This document shows, piece by piece, positions 19,459 to 31,800 of a stretch of DNA of 64,000 nucleotides. The notes under the pieces are model-generated. The model made no database searches. It was not told the origin of the DNA and saw nothing but the letters and a program-made list of their open reading frames with translations. How positions within the stretch are numbered: the stretch's first letter is position 1; each line of letters begins with the position of its first letter. The DNA is from Talinum fruticosum. Taxonomy: Eukaryota; Streptophyta; Magnoliopsida; Caryophyllales; Talinaceae. A program made the translations under genes and the position numbers. Where the stretch lies: the NCBI GenBank assembly GCA_021018815.1, contig JAITYX010000032.1, positions 310,001-374,000 of the forward strand. Reading direction: 5' to 3'.

Positions 19459-19592
19459 GGTTTTGCTAAACGTTACTCTTAGCATGATGGATAAGAAAGA
19501 ATTTCTATCCATTTAACAAGAAAGATTTAGTGTATAAAATTAGTAGAGATTTTTTCTATCCATCGGCCTAAAAACGATATTTAGCAAAAATC
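19459..19592. mobile_element. short MITE with inverted ends
   Basis: The left end reads GGTTTTGCTAAACGTTACTC (from 19459). The right end, reverse-complemented, reads GATTTTTGCTAAATATCG. Further in, GATGGATA occurs in matching inverted positions (about 19486-19493 and 19556-19563). The ~134-bp size and extended inverted symmetry fit a miniature inverted-repeat element. The target-site duplication is unclear, so the superfamily is not assigned. Confidence 0.55.
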
Positions 19593-21221
19593 GATTGCTG
19601 GGATGAAGTATAGTTCTCCTAATCCCGAGTGGATCACTAGGATGGCATGCTGAAGCTTATGGCCTTTTTCAATCTTCATCCCCAACCACCACCAGAAAAT
19701 AGAGCTGAATAATTTTATTTATACAATTGAATGAATGAATGAATAAATAAATAAGAGTTTTCCTAAAGGACCGTTTGGAAGGGGCCCTTTGCAGTAATGG
19801 CAAAACGTTGGTTTTAGGCAACATCTGGTCCATCATTTTGCCTGCAAACAAACGCCTAATTGACAAAATCTCCATCCATTTCTCCAGTAGTGGTACTCAA
19901 TCAACCTTACACTTTAATCCCAAAAAATAAAAATTTAAAATTTAAAAATCTCCAATCATATTTATTGGTAACCCATCATCTTCATTGAGTCCCCCTCCTC
20001 TTTACATCAAAAATCCAATCTGTCAATTTTTGGCTTCTTTTATATTTTTCCCCGTAATTTTGTACCTATTAATTAATTAATTAATTAATTAATAAATCCT
20101 TTTTCCAAATGTTTTTTTTCTTTTGTCTTTATCCTCCGTTAATTATCAGCCCATAAATTGTATAATTATCACATATTTACAAATATATTTTCACTATTCC
20201 TAAGACGTGAATCTAAATTTATTTAAAAGAAATAATACAGTATTGAATTATTTAAATCGATAAATCCTGGTAAAATTAGTATTATAAGATGAGATTACAT
20301 ATGTTAAAGCACACGTACGGTTGGACATTAGGTAGGATTCCTTCTATAACACCACAAAAAGGAACAAAAGAAGTGTGGGGATTGAATTTTTTATTTATTT
20401 AAATAATTATGGCAATTTCTGGAAACAAAAAGGCAGTCCAAGCATGTGAACAGTGATGGCTTTGTATCAATTTCTTGACCTTTTTATGGCTTAAAGATAC
20501 CTTTTTTTCTTCATGTGATTTGTTATGATCCAGAGCTATTAACTTATTCTCCTTTTCCATAATTTTCCACTACCATAAACCCACCATTGCTAAAAAAAAA
20601 AAAAAAAAAAGGATAGCATATGATAGACCTATGAAAGATGTATGATTATTAAATTCAAATTTTAATTTATGTAGCTACTTAATATTATTATTATTAATTA
20701 TTGTCGATCACTTTAAAAGACATTTGACAAGATATTAATCATTGAATTAACTAATATCTTTATAGACTACAATTTTTTGAAAAACTTATATGTTGTTATT
20801 AGGAGTTTTCAATTGTCGCTAAGTATGATTGATGTAATTTTTGATTTTTGATTACACACTCGATATGTGTACATTAACTCACATCCCTTAGACGATGTTG
20901 ATTATGTCGCTTAGTCCCTTGGAGGGATACGTAGCTTTCTTTTGTTAGAAATTAGTACTATATACGAAACAATGCGAGTAAACCCTCGAAATTATGAATT
21001 AAAATGATAAACATCTAATAATTATATATATAATTGAATGTATATATATATATATATATCAGAACTAGGATGTTTTGTATCCAAATCCTAACGTTTACCG
21101 CCTTTAGGAGAACCTCTATTGGAGTTAAGTCATGAGATCGTGAAAATAATATGTTTTAAGGTTATTTTTGCCATTGAATTGAGATGGATTCATATATTAG
21201 CTTGATCCAAGTGATGACGAT

Positions 21222-21223
<2 letters not shown>

Positions 21224-21265
<42 letters not shown>
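21224..21265. repeat. (AT)n microsatellite
   Basis: About 21 AT units, uninterrupted. Confidence 0.95.
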
Positions 21266-21267
<2 letters not shown>

Positions 21268-22003
21268 ATAAGTCTTGCTAGCTTCAAATGTGGACTTGTA
21301 TCTTCGTTCGAGATTTTAACCCCAAATTTCGCATCTTCATTTTGATATAATATTAGTTTAAAAATAGTAAATTATCAATGACCTATGAGTTTAAATTCGT
21401 AGAACGTTTGAGATACTATTCCAAGCATATATTATTGTGATTAGTTATTCGATCCGTGTTGTCTTTATAAGAGATGAGAAAATGTACTTGAGTGATATGA
21501 TCATAGTGTCGTACTCCAATATGTTAAGAGAGATAATATAGGGTGATGTCGGGAGTAGAATATTGGTAGTAGCTAGTAGGTAAGTACCCTGTGCGATATC
21601 TTAGAGTTTTATTTACTAGTATAAAAGGTTAAGTAATTACAACTTACAATCTTACAAGTGTAAAAATAGGGCACCCCGACCCGGGGAAGAAAGAAGAGGG
21701 AATAGATAAGAGATATTTGATAGGCGGCAAAAGAGCGAAGACAAATAGAAGATGGAGAAAAGAATATTCTTTATAGACTTTAGAAAAGAAGAGACACACA
21801 GCCCATATGTAGAGTAGAGGATTGGATGTCAACGCATAGCTGTGAATTCTTATATCGAGTCCAACAATATATTAATATAATGAAGAAAAATGAAATTGAA
21901 AGTTGAAAAGGAAAAGTGGAGCTTATATTGTAATTATATGAAAAGAGAAAAAAACATTAATACAATCCCTTCCTTCCTTCCTTCCCTAACTCACATGAAG
22001 ATA

Positions 22004-22026
22004 TATGATATGATATGATATGATAT
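22004..22026. repeat. (ATATG)n short tandem repeat
   Basis: Four to five copies of a GATAT/ATATG pentamer, just after a (TTCC)n run near 21970-21985. Confidence 0.8.
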
Positions 22027-22349
22027 CCTTTATTTGACATGACATCACTTTTTTAAGCCATTCTCTCTCTAATTTGTCCAAACTCAAACACACCCACCTG
22101 GTCATCCATCATCTAATTTCTTTTCTTCCCTTCCATTATTGTTTTTTATTTTTAATTATATATTTATTTATTTATCATCATGATCATTGTTTTGAAATTT
22201 TATCTTGATTGCCAACTATATGCCACCATCGATTAGTCTAGTCACTTGTTCAAGCATCAATAATACATGCATATGTACATCATACAACAATGTATGTACA
22301 AAAACTTCTTGGCCCTACTTTTCCTACTCATTTTTGCCTAACAAAACTG

Positions 22350-22850
22350 TTAATTAGCGACGGATACAGTTTCGTCGCCAAACATGTTTTCTGGATCTCA
22401 CCGTAGACCAAGTACAACCATAAGAGCAAGAGGAAGAGGAAGAGTGAGGACCCTGAATTAGTTATGATCAGAACTTTTGTGTATTAGTGAACATTTTGCG
22501 AACTTTTCAATAATGTGTTTATGGTTGGTTTGTGAACTTGTGAATTGGTTGTAAATATGTTTGGATTGTTTATGATTGTGAAATGTATGTTGGATTTGTA
22601 TATCCAACTTGGAGGATTACTTTGTGGTATATGTAAATGTCAAATGTAATTGTCACATATGTGAATGTCGGATTTATATATCCATTCACATTTTTTGTAC
22701 TAGGTTAACGAAAAATTAGAAAAAGCTTTTGGCGAATTCGCCTGCAGACAACGACGGAATTACTTGGAATTTCCATCGCCGATCTCCATCGCCTACGAAG
22801 GCATTTTCGTCATCTGTTCCGTTGCTTATTTAGTTAACTAAGGTCATGTC
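22350..22850. mobile_element. possible CACTA (En/Spm-like) transposon remnant
   Basis: Repeated GCGACGG / CCGTTGC / CGTCGC words cluster at both sides (TTAGCGACGGATACAGTTT near 22353; CGACGGAATTACTT near 22750; GTTCCGTTGC near 22818), as in the subterminal repeats of plant CACTA elements. Between them is a T/G-rich stretch of the kind found near their 3' ends. Terminal CACTA bases and a 3-bp duplication were not identified, so this is a weak call. Confidence 0.25.
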
Positions 22851-23291
22851 AAGTCTTGACCATCTATTCTCGGATTTCTAATTAACTTATTTAGTTAACT
22901 AATTGATAAAAACTACAAGAATCTCTAAAATATTCTATATACTACTATTACATTTAAATTCACAACACATCGGAGAGTCAATATTCGAATTCGTTTCTTT
23001 CTTTAAGTAGTATTTTCTCATAAGAATTTTCATAACTAATCCACATCAAAGTTTGCATTACATGATGATTACTATGAAATATTCATCAAATATGACTTGG
23101 ATTTAAAATTGAATGCATAGTATATATCTTAATAATATTATGAGACAATTATGCTCCAAGTGATTCTCATTAATAATAAAGATATGAAAATTTAAGTCAC
23201 TAATTTTGACGGATTATTAAATAGAAAAGCCAAAAATCCAGTTGTACTATATTTGTTTGGTTCATCCTTAAAATGCAAGCTAAGATAAGTT

Positions 23292-23313
23292 TTATATATA
23301 TATATATATATAT
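23292..23313. repeat. (AT)n microsatellite
   Basis: About 11 AT units. Confidence 0.9.
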
Positions 23314-23589
23314 TGTATAGAGGGTGAGTGAGCCAAGTAGTGGGAGACATCCTTGGATTAGTACATTACAAACCCAATAAAGTCCCTACTTTCTCAAACA
23401 CATCCCTCTTTTTCCCCTTTTTTTTTTTACAAATTAAATTATTTATTAAACATATTTAAAAATAAAAATAAAAAGATGAGAATAGTGTTATCGGTGAATG
23501 GTGAGGAAATGGTAACATAATAAAAAATAATCCATATATGATATATACATATTTATTTATACATAGGAGGAGGATATAGTGTATGTGTT

Positions 23590-23832
23590 TATCCACCCTC
23601 CTCCCTCCTCCCTCCTCCTCCTCCTCCTCCTTTAATGGTCCTTTCTCTCTCTACACCCACCTCATTTACTCCTCTCTTTCTCTCTCTATCTCTATCTATC
23701 CCCATCTCCATACTCTCTCATTCCCTTCTTAACTCACTCTCTCTCTCTCTCTCTCTCTTAAAAGTGAAGCTTTGTAGCAACCACCAAGCCATCCATCCCC
23801 TTCATCTCTCTCTCTCTCTCTCTCTCGCTCTC
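23590..23832 (+). promoter_or_regulatory. CT-rich leader/promoter of the serine-rich protein gene
   Basis: CCTCCT and (CT)n tracts (including 23733-23758 and 23806-23832) run up to 17 bases before the start codon at 23850. Pyrimidine tracts just upstream of start codons are common in plant 5' leaders and can raise expression. On the opposite strand they are GAGA-type sites. Confidence 0.5.
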
Positions 23833-23849
23833 TCTGTAGAAGAAGAAGA

Positions 23850-24870
23850 ATGGAGAGCCCATCAAGAGCCCTGAGCTTGGCTCCGTCACCAACACCTCCT
23901 CACAGTCTCTCTCATAGCGCCAGCCTCAGACGACGTCGTCGCAGCAGCGACTCCACCAATTCGCCCGAGTTTGAGTTCTGGCGAATCGGCCCCAATAACC
24001 CCTTCAGTTTCCCTCAATCTCCCCTTCACTCCGCCGACGAGCTCTTCTCCGACGGTTTCCTCCTCCCTCTCCACCTCCTCAACCTCCACCATCAACCACC
24101 CTCCGACCCTGACCCAGATCCGGATCCCAAACCCGACGCGGAACCCGGACCCGGCCCAGCTGCTGAAGATTCGGAGCAGAGCATCTCGGCCTCGATCACC
24201 TCCTCCGCCGGAAACCCCATTCTGACGGCGTCCAAGCGGTGGAAGGAGATTTTCAAGAGGGGAGAGAAGAAGGCCCCTGGAGATTCGGACGGGGTGGTTA
24301 CCAAATCGGAGAAGAAGAGAGAGAAAAGAACGCCGGGAATAATGGAAATGGGAATAGTAATAATGGAGGGAATTCAAATCCCACTGAGCTCAACATAAAT
24401 ATCTGGCCTTTCTCACGGAGCCGGTCCGCGGGAAACAACTCGGGTAGGTCTAGACCGTCGGCAGCGTCTGGCCGGAAAGTCAGCAGCGCCCCGTGTTCGA
24501 GGAGCAACTCCTCCGGCGATTCCAAGTCCCGGCGGTCCTGGCCAACCAGCCCCGGTCGGACCGGCGTTCATCTCGGGCGGACCAGTCCGGTTTGGCAGAT
24601 GAGGCGGAACAGGGCGGCGTCCGACGAAGGCCGGCGGGGAAGCCGGTGAACAACGCCGGAAAAGGCCGCGTACTTAACTTGAATGTGCCGATGTGTATGG
24701 GATACCGCCAGCAGTTGAGCTGCCGGAGCGACGACAACGGTGGCGTTGGCGTTGGCGAAGGCGGAGGCGGAGGCGGTGTAGGCACGGCCAGGAGCGGCAC
24801 TGGTGGTAGTAATGGTAATTTGTTCGGTTTGCGTGGGTTGTTTAGCAAGAAAAGTGTGTTGACTGTTTAG
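23850..24870 (+). CDS. serine/arginine-rich plant protein of unknown function, with two apparent frameshifts
   Basis: A single exon begins MESPSRALSLAPSPTPP and ends NLFGLRGLFSKKSVLTV. It is read in three successive frames: to about 24327, then to about 24639, then to the stop at 24868-24870. Adding one base at each of two mononucleotide runs (A4 at 24324-24327 and G4 at 24636-24639) gives one continuous frame of about 340 residues. Blocks that look conserved occur in every frame: EFEFWRI and DELFSDGFLLPLHLL (first), KRWKEIFKRGEKK (first), INIWPFSRSRSAG and GVHLGRTSPVWQMRRN (second), GRVLNLNVPMCMGYR (third). From recollection these resemble an uncharacterised plant family somewhat like membrane-associated kinase regulators, so that link is only a guess. 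It is GC-rich compared with its surroundings and has no membrane segment or signal peptide. A real pseudogene or a pair of sequencing errors are both possible; errors seem likelier. Confidence 0.75.
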
Positions 24871-26086
24871 ACTCCTTCCCTCTTTTAACGGTTTTGACTT
24901 TTTATTAGTACCGGTAAATTAAATCCAGAGAGGTAGGGATAAAAAAAAACAAAAAACAAAAATTACTCCATAATATATTAATATTACAGTATTGGAGATT
25001 GGAAAAGTAGTTTTCATTTTCGTACTTTATGTACATATTTTTTTCTAGTTATTGTTGCTAATATAAAAACGTCAAATTATGTGGAATTTTCACTAATTAA
25101 AAGTTTAATTTTTTGTTTCGAAAATTCTATTAATTTTGTATAATGTACATATGATATGATGAAATGTGTTTGAAGGCAACAATTAATTCATATGATTAAT
25201 GTAAAATTTTACATTACATTTGGATATTATTTTTATTGACTAATATGAATTATATCTTATATCGTAAAGAACAGAAGCCTCTAAATTTATTAATTTTTGT
25301 GATGTAGAAATATATATATTGCATTTTCTGTATCGAACAAACCATTTATAATCTCATTTTTGCTTAAAAGGTTGCATATTGTAATGAAATATAAAAAACA
25401 GGACATGTTATTAACAATTTCACACACATATTGGAGACAACAATAAATGAATTTTATGGCTGAAAAAAAAGTTATTATTAAAAAAACAAAGGAAAAAAAT
25501 GAAGTTATAGTCTGTTTCATATCATTCAGGCCCACACCATCAGTGGGGTTGTGGACCCGAGTAATAGTTTGGTAATGACGTGAAGGGATCACAGTATTTA
25601 TAGTAGTGTGCTTCTTCCTGGCTCCCTATATCCATTATTATAATTACAAAAACTCTATTTTACTAATAAAAAAATATTAAAAGTATATCGATTTTAATTT
25701 TTATAGTTATATTTTTCATCTAATTAGTAAAAATTTTATATTTATTTAGTTTGTATAACTAAATGATTGTAATAATTATTCTATTTGCATCTCTCTTTTC
25801 TTTTTTATTTTATTTTTGAGGACTTATTAAATTTTAATATAGGATCGTAGAATAGTTTAATGGAGCCAACAATCGGCCAAAAAGTGTAAATAGTAAAAGT
25901 GTTATAGCTAAACTAGATATTCAAAGTTACTTTTCTTTTGGTTTTTCTCATCAAATTTACAAAATAAAATTGTAAAATTTTATGTTTATATCATCAAAAT
26001 ATTTCTCAATATGATAAAATAGACTATTATAATTTTAACTGTATCAGTTAATTATTTTTTTCCAAATATGAATCTCATCAATGAAA

Positions 26087-26089
<3 letters not shown>

Positions 26090-26118
<29 letters not shown>
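26090..26118. repeat. (AT)n microsatellite
   Basis: About 14 AT units. Confidence 0.9.
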
Positions 26119-26121
<3 letters not shown>

Positions 26122-26985
26122 CAATTTTGGATCTTCCAGTAATCAAAATATCTTTTATATTTTCATAAAAAGGTTCACTTCATAGAACCAATGTACCTTC
26201 TCTTCCCAACACCAACCTGTTTCTTCTACATTTCTAACCAATAAACACATATTTCTCCAACAAATGGAGGATAAAAAAATAATTTAATTACATGTACGGA
26301 AAAGGAATTATCAGATGTGCTTTAATTAATTATGTAATTTAAAAGCTTAAAAAGAAAAATACCGAAAGCAAACTTTGGGGAGAACTTCCAGGTTGAGACA
26401 AGCCACATGGGGTTTAGTTGAGAAAAAGTTATTAGTGGGGAAACAAATCATTTATTTTGTACAGCTCAATTTTGGTTATCTTTCAGCCCCCTTCTAAATT
26501 ATTTTCTTATTTTCCGGTTCTCAACCCATCTTCTATTTTTTAGAATATATATATAAATGAGTCATAAAAGATAGTATAATATAAAGAAAATGAGGAAAAT
26601 ATAATCTAAGATTTAATGTATACAAGACCTCGATCTTAACTATTAAGCCAAGATCTCATTGATTTCATAATACATATGAAAATAACTGATAAAATTTTCT
26701 TGGTTGGCATTGGATTTAAATTGAGACTATTGGTGTTCCATGAACTGGTCATGAGTCGTCAGAAATAAGGAAAAAAATCAATGTAAAGTTCTTAAAAATT
26801 TTAAAAAGGACACTCATAAAAATTAGCTGACATTTATAATCAAGAAATTAAAAGATTAAAAAATGAAAAATTTGCCTTATAAATTTTTGAACCCATTGTT
26901 GACCTCAATGTAAGTTTTATTCATTTATAAGACCTGAATTCAAGCACTTATCTTAAGAAAATAAAAGTAAAATCATTTGAAGTCA

Positions 26986-27013
26986 ATATATATATATATA
27001 TATATATATATAT
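26986..27013. repeat. (AT)n microsatellite
   Basis: About 14 AT units. Confidence 0.9.
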
Positions 27014-27616
27014 GCTAGTGCCACATATTTGATATTTGAGATCATCTTCTTGTGTGAAATATTAATTATCACGTACCATGATATATATTTTAAAAATATA
27101 TGCTACCCAGCCTCCATGTTTCATGGGTAAACATGCATATATTTGACTTTTTTTCCCAGATTTGACTAGCAACAAAATCCTCATATAGTATTAATTCTTG
27201 TTGTTGTTGTTGATATCTTATTTTTAAAGTTTCTCTATATTTGAGAACTGATATTTAATTTCCGGTTTTTCATTCTTTTCATCGCAAATGTTGATTTGAT
27301 TTCAAAATTGATATTTAATTTACTATTTTTATTTTTTTATTCACTTATTTATAAAATAAAACATTTAAATATATTTTTAACAACTGTAAATGATAAAGTA
27401 AGAATCGATTGATTGATACGAGTTGATTTGGTTCTACCACTTCTATAAAAAGCCCAATCATAGTCAATATGATGAGAGGCTATTCCTCCCGGAACAAAAG
27501 GAAATTCAAAAAAATTGATCCGATATAAGTTATCATCCTTCATTGAATGGAAATTCTAATTCGACGGCATCTAACTACCTAAATCTAAGGCGAATACGTG
27601 AACAGAGACTTTTCTC

Positions 27617-27665
27617 TGCGCCACGGAAGATGCTTTTTGACTAATAGCTACATAAACACATACGA
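27617..27665 (-). pseudogene. plastid atpA fragment (NUPT)
   Basis: On the minus strand the bases translate as VCVYVAISQKASSVAQ, nearly the conserved ATP synthase alpha-subunit stretch VCVYVAIGQKASSVAQ downstream of its P-loop. Only ~16 codons are present. It abuts an atpB fragment and, further on, a 23S rRNA fragment, so this is transferred plastid DNA and not a gene. Confidence 0.6.
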
Positions 27666-27692
27666 TATCTGAAACCAATTCCCCATAGGGGG

Positions 27693-27756
27693 CCATTTCT
27701 AAGTTCATAGCTTTCACGAGTAACTTCATCGATGTTACCTACCAAATAAAAGGCTC
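27693..27756 (-). pseudogene. plastid atpB 3'-end fragment (NUPT)
   Basis: Minus-strand translation gives AFYLVGNIDEVTRE followed, after a one-base shift, by AMNLEM. This matches the C-terminal tail of the plastid ATP synthase beta subunit. The fragment is ~64 bp and frame-broken. Confidence 0.6.
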
Positions 27757-27805
27757 GCCTATGAGTCGCCGGCTCATTCTTCAACGAGCACGCGGTCGAA
27801 CCCCG
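27757..27805 (-). pseudogene. plastid 23S rRNA fragment (NUPT)
   Basis: The minus strand contains GTTGAAGAATGAGCCGGCGA followed by CTCATAGG, with GACCGCGTGC just before it: a conserved bacterial/plastid 23S rRNA segment. The match ends abruptly at the atpB fragment. Only about 45 bases are recognisable. Confidence 0.6.
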
Positions 27806-28820
27806 ATATGGAATGAACTTATAATCATGGAATCGACTCGATCATCGGATTCAATATAGTGGACAAGTCCGGGTTAGGTGGTTGGCGCCCGATTATTTTT
27901 AAAAGTTTGGCCCACATAATTGGGTTAGCTTGAACCCAATATGATCCAAATGTCATCTACTATGTCTCAAATTCATTGAGGCCCAAAATTTGTTAACTTG
28001 TATCATAGACATACTATTATATCCCCAAACTAATTATTATTTCAGTATGACCAAAGATTGGTATCACAATCCACTGTGGGACTTCAAATCTTTTCATTTG
28101 ACCGCCTACATCTTTAACCGGGCCCATAACATTTTTAAACTAACAAGTGGGCTTCTCTATAGTGTGTAAATCTAGTGAATTTCCGATTTGAGGAAAAAGT
28201 AAGGCAAAATTAATGGACTAGGCTAAGGGAGACTAAGTCCAAAAATTAAAGCCGAGCTTTATTTATTTTCACATAGGGAAATTCGCAAGTCATGAGTTTC
28301 AAACTCGTGTTCTCCAAATTTAAATGTGAATTTATAACTAATTGAATTATACTCACTATCACCATAACGTCTTATATGCATCCGTAAGTATATGCTCATT
28401 GACATATGTAAACAGATGATTAGATAAACAAAAAAATTGAGAAAATTTTATGTATCCTAAAATTATATATTCACACCAACGTGCAAAAATTTACACACTA
28501 TCACAGGCATAGAATATAATCATTTTTTGATGGGCTATTTATTTGGTCAACAAGTTAAATCATTTTAGCCAACTTCGATATTTATATAAACTAAATATTT
28601 TCTTTGGATAAATATATATGAACTTCTTAATGGACCAAGTGAAGACAAAAAGATGACCTCCCGCACAAGAAAGGAGAGCAGTAGAACTGGATGATTCTCT
28701 CTCCACTTCCTTCTGGAACCAATTCAGATTGTGGGGGCCCTGAGAATAGGGTTCCTTCTCCGAGTTCAACCTCCAATCTTCATCTTCAATCCAAACAAAC
28801 CCTGAATTTTCATGCCAAAT

Positions 28821-31800
28821 ATGGCTGCTATTAGGCGACTTTTGCTGAGGAGGGCCTCGACTTTGCACACTGCAACTACTGCTTCTTCCTCTAAAACCCT
28901 AAATCCTACTCCTCTGTTCCTTCAATCTCGTTTCTATCATGGTAATTTCCCGCTTCTCCCAATCTTTCTGTATTTTGGGTAGTCTTTGATTTTCACTTCT
29001 CCCCTTTTGAGATTCCTTTGCTCTTAAGAGTAAGAAACAAAGCCCTGATTGTCGTTTGGTAGTTCTTCGAAATGCATTTTTAAAAATTGTTTAGAGACTG
29101 GAGAATTAGGCATGTTATTAATGTGATAAACTGAACTCTGGCGCGTAAAATTTTCGGTTCAATTAGAAATTCTGCTTCAGATGTTACTTCTGTTTGAATC
29201 TCATTATAGGATCAATATCTACCTGTAATAACGCCAAAATTGTTGAATTGTTGCTAAAGATTCTTGATAACAAACTTGTGCGATTAATTATGAACTTTGG
29301 TTACGAATGGTGAACCACATGAGTTCTCGAATCATTGCCTAGGAATATGAGTTCCTATACCTTTCAATAATGACTCTATGTGTGCAGAAATGCTTGTAAG
29401 GGTAAGATTGCCTACATTTGGATCAAAGTGAGAGCCATATGGGGGCTTTTTCTGGTGTTTTTCTTGTTGTATCAATCTTTCATATAAAAATCAATGGTTT
29501 TGCAATCAGTACAAAAACTTTGGGGGGTGGGGGTGTGTGTTAAAGTAGGAGCCTAAAAGTCTCCCTTGAGCTTCTCTATTGTGTCAATCCCTAAGGTCAG
29601 AGCTTTCCTCCAGAAGTTGGTTGGAATGGGATGTGAAATTTCTCTATTCAGCATGCTTTCATTTGTTTTTACTTTTTAAATGGGCCTACTCATTAGTCTC
29701 TCTTAGGTGCTCGCTTGGTTTGATGAGCTATATTGCGCTGACCTAATGGATACCATGCTGCATAGTACTTATTATTGTTGAATTTTGTGATGTACAGCGT
29801 GCACATCAGAGAAGCAAGCACCCAATGCTTTTAAAGATCCTATTCCAGTATCTGTACCCAAATCTACGTGGTTACCTTGCATTCCACTCGTACTTGCTGG
29901 CTTGCTTGGTGTTGGTGCTTTAGACGTGGCTCGTGCTGATGCTGGTGAGGTTAGTATCCGTTATGCACTTAAGCTCATTTCCATGTTTTAGGATGACTTT
30001 TAAAGTGGCTATCTATTATCTTGCGTACATTTGCTGTTAAGCCTGGTCTGGATTCAGCTCAAACTGTTTCCTCTTTTGTCTCTAATATCTTGATGCACTT
30101 TCACTAGGGCTGGTCCAATGTTACATCTGATTTTGTGTGGTTAATTTCAGAGATCTGGCCTCTAGTCTAAAGTGTTCATGATAGCTATTCAAGGGTTCAT
30201 CATGTGATTGCTTTTCTGGCTGAACTTTTTCCCAGGTGGTTGCTGAGTCACCCTTAGCATCAGAACACCCTGCAAGTTATGGGAACCGGGAAGAAACAGC
30301 AAGAAAAGAACGGTGCAGGCTAGAGGATCTTCTCAAAAGTAAAGGGATGCAGTATGGCTCTTATCCTAAATTCACAGTTGCTGTCAAAGGACAAAAGGTT
30401 AACATCTTAGCCCATAACATGCTGTCCAACAACTATTTTAGCACTGCAAGGAAACAATTAATTTATTAGAATATTCTAAGATCTTGTCACAAAAGGTGAC
30501 ACATAGGGGTTGCTTGGGAGGATAGCAAGGAGGAGTTAGTGGGAGTTAATAAAGAGTAGTTCCTGCTTATTGTTGTTTGGAAAAACTTCGTTAAGAGTTA
30601 GGAGGAGTGTTGGGGAGTAAACTCTGACTGCTTCGTACTCCTCTTTACTCTTATTTTACATACACTCCAACTAGAAGTTACCAACTTGTGTGGGATGTTT
30701 TAAGGGTTCCGCAGGAACCTAAAATACCATAGAACATTTTGACGGCTCATTAAGAATACCGTTTGATTATCTGATCTTTGAGGTGTGATTCTACAACGTC
30801 ACAAATTTGAGAATCATGGTGGATCAATATGCTTTAAACTGTGGAATTGACAAAGAGACGTAGAACATTTTGAGAGACCCAAAGAGAACATAAGCACCAT
30901 TTCACAACATTTTGGATGTTTTGTCTTAAAGGTAAAAATTTGGTAGTATTGTTCGAAGGTGCTTGTGAGGGTCTGTCAATGTGTCTGAAAACCTTGAAAT
31001 ATCGCACTAAAAACAATTTTAATGATAGCTTTGGTTGGACCATCTTGTAGATTCTAAAACACGAGTCCAATAGTAAAACACGAGTCCAATAATTGAACAC
31101 GGGTTATTATGGTTGTAATGAATACCATAAAAGATTTTAAATTGTCAATAGGGCGTATTATCACACTTTTCACAACTTGAAAAATGTCCTGGGTGTCTTG
31201 AAAATCTCATATAATAGTCCTTATTTTGGGGATGCCCGAGAGGTTCTGACCGTTGAAACTCTAAAAGATCTTGATATGTTCTAAATATCTCTCTAAGCAA
31301 TTTTCAATAAACTTAATCACCTTTTTGGTATAAGCAATTTTTAATAAACTACTGTACTAAATAATAACACCAGTTTCCTCCTTTGCTGATGTTTGCATCA
31401 CCATTGTTGCTAATGATCTATGATTGGACTGCTGCTGACCACAATCCTCCCTTGCTGATATGCTTTTCACTTGCATTACATTGCATAATGATCTATGATG
31501 CACTTCTGCAGATTGCAATCAAGTTCCAAGTCCCCCAACCTGTGAAATCCCAAGATTGATTGCTAACCTTGCTTCAAAGTTGAATGATGGTTCCCATATG
31601 GAGATTCAATCCTGGGATAGGTAATCCAAAGTATGAACTTTCAATCTTCAACCGTCACCTGTTCCACTGTATGTTTATGGAGTGAGATTTTCTGTTGGTA
31701 TCTTTAATTGTGTCTTCACCTATAATCATGAAATCAGTAGGTGTTTGTGATTTATTTTCTGTTACACTGTGTTAATGATTTCTTGTTAAAATTCAGCACA

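Larger units (their letters stand above)
15324..23580. other. 8.2-kb gene-poor intergenic region
   Basis: No exon set with recognisable protein similarity was found on either strand. The region holds a degenerate SINE-like segment (18457-18516), a short MITE (19459-19592), a possible CACTA remnant (22350-22850) and several AT microsatellites. Open frames of 60-96 codons, for example 17302-17592, show no domain, no sensible splice context and no conserved motif, and are not called. A non-coding transcript cannot be excluded. Confidence 0.6.
24871..28810. other. AT-rich intergenic region with plastid-derived patch
   Basis: No gene is supported. The stretch contains AT microsatellites (26090-26118, 26986-27013), a chimeric plastid-derived insertion (about 27617-27805) and, from about 28560, the upstream region of the AAA ATPase gene. 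Minus-strand frames at 25290-25592 and 28560-28868 show no family motif; the second overlaps the first exon of the AAA ATPase gene. Confidence 0.6.

Noticed and set aside
23886..24377. 163-codon minus-strand frame opposite the serine-rich gene
   Set aside because: It is a shadow frame in GC-rich coding DNA. The plus strand carries family-like motifs.
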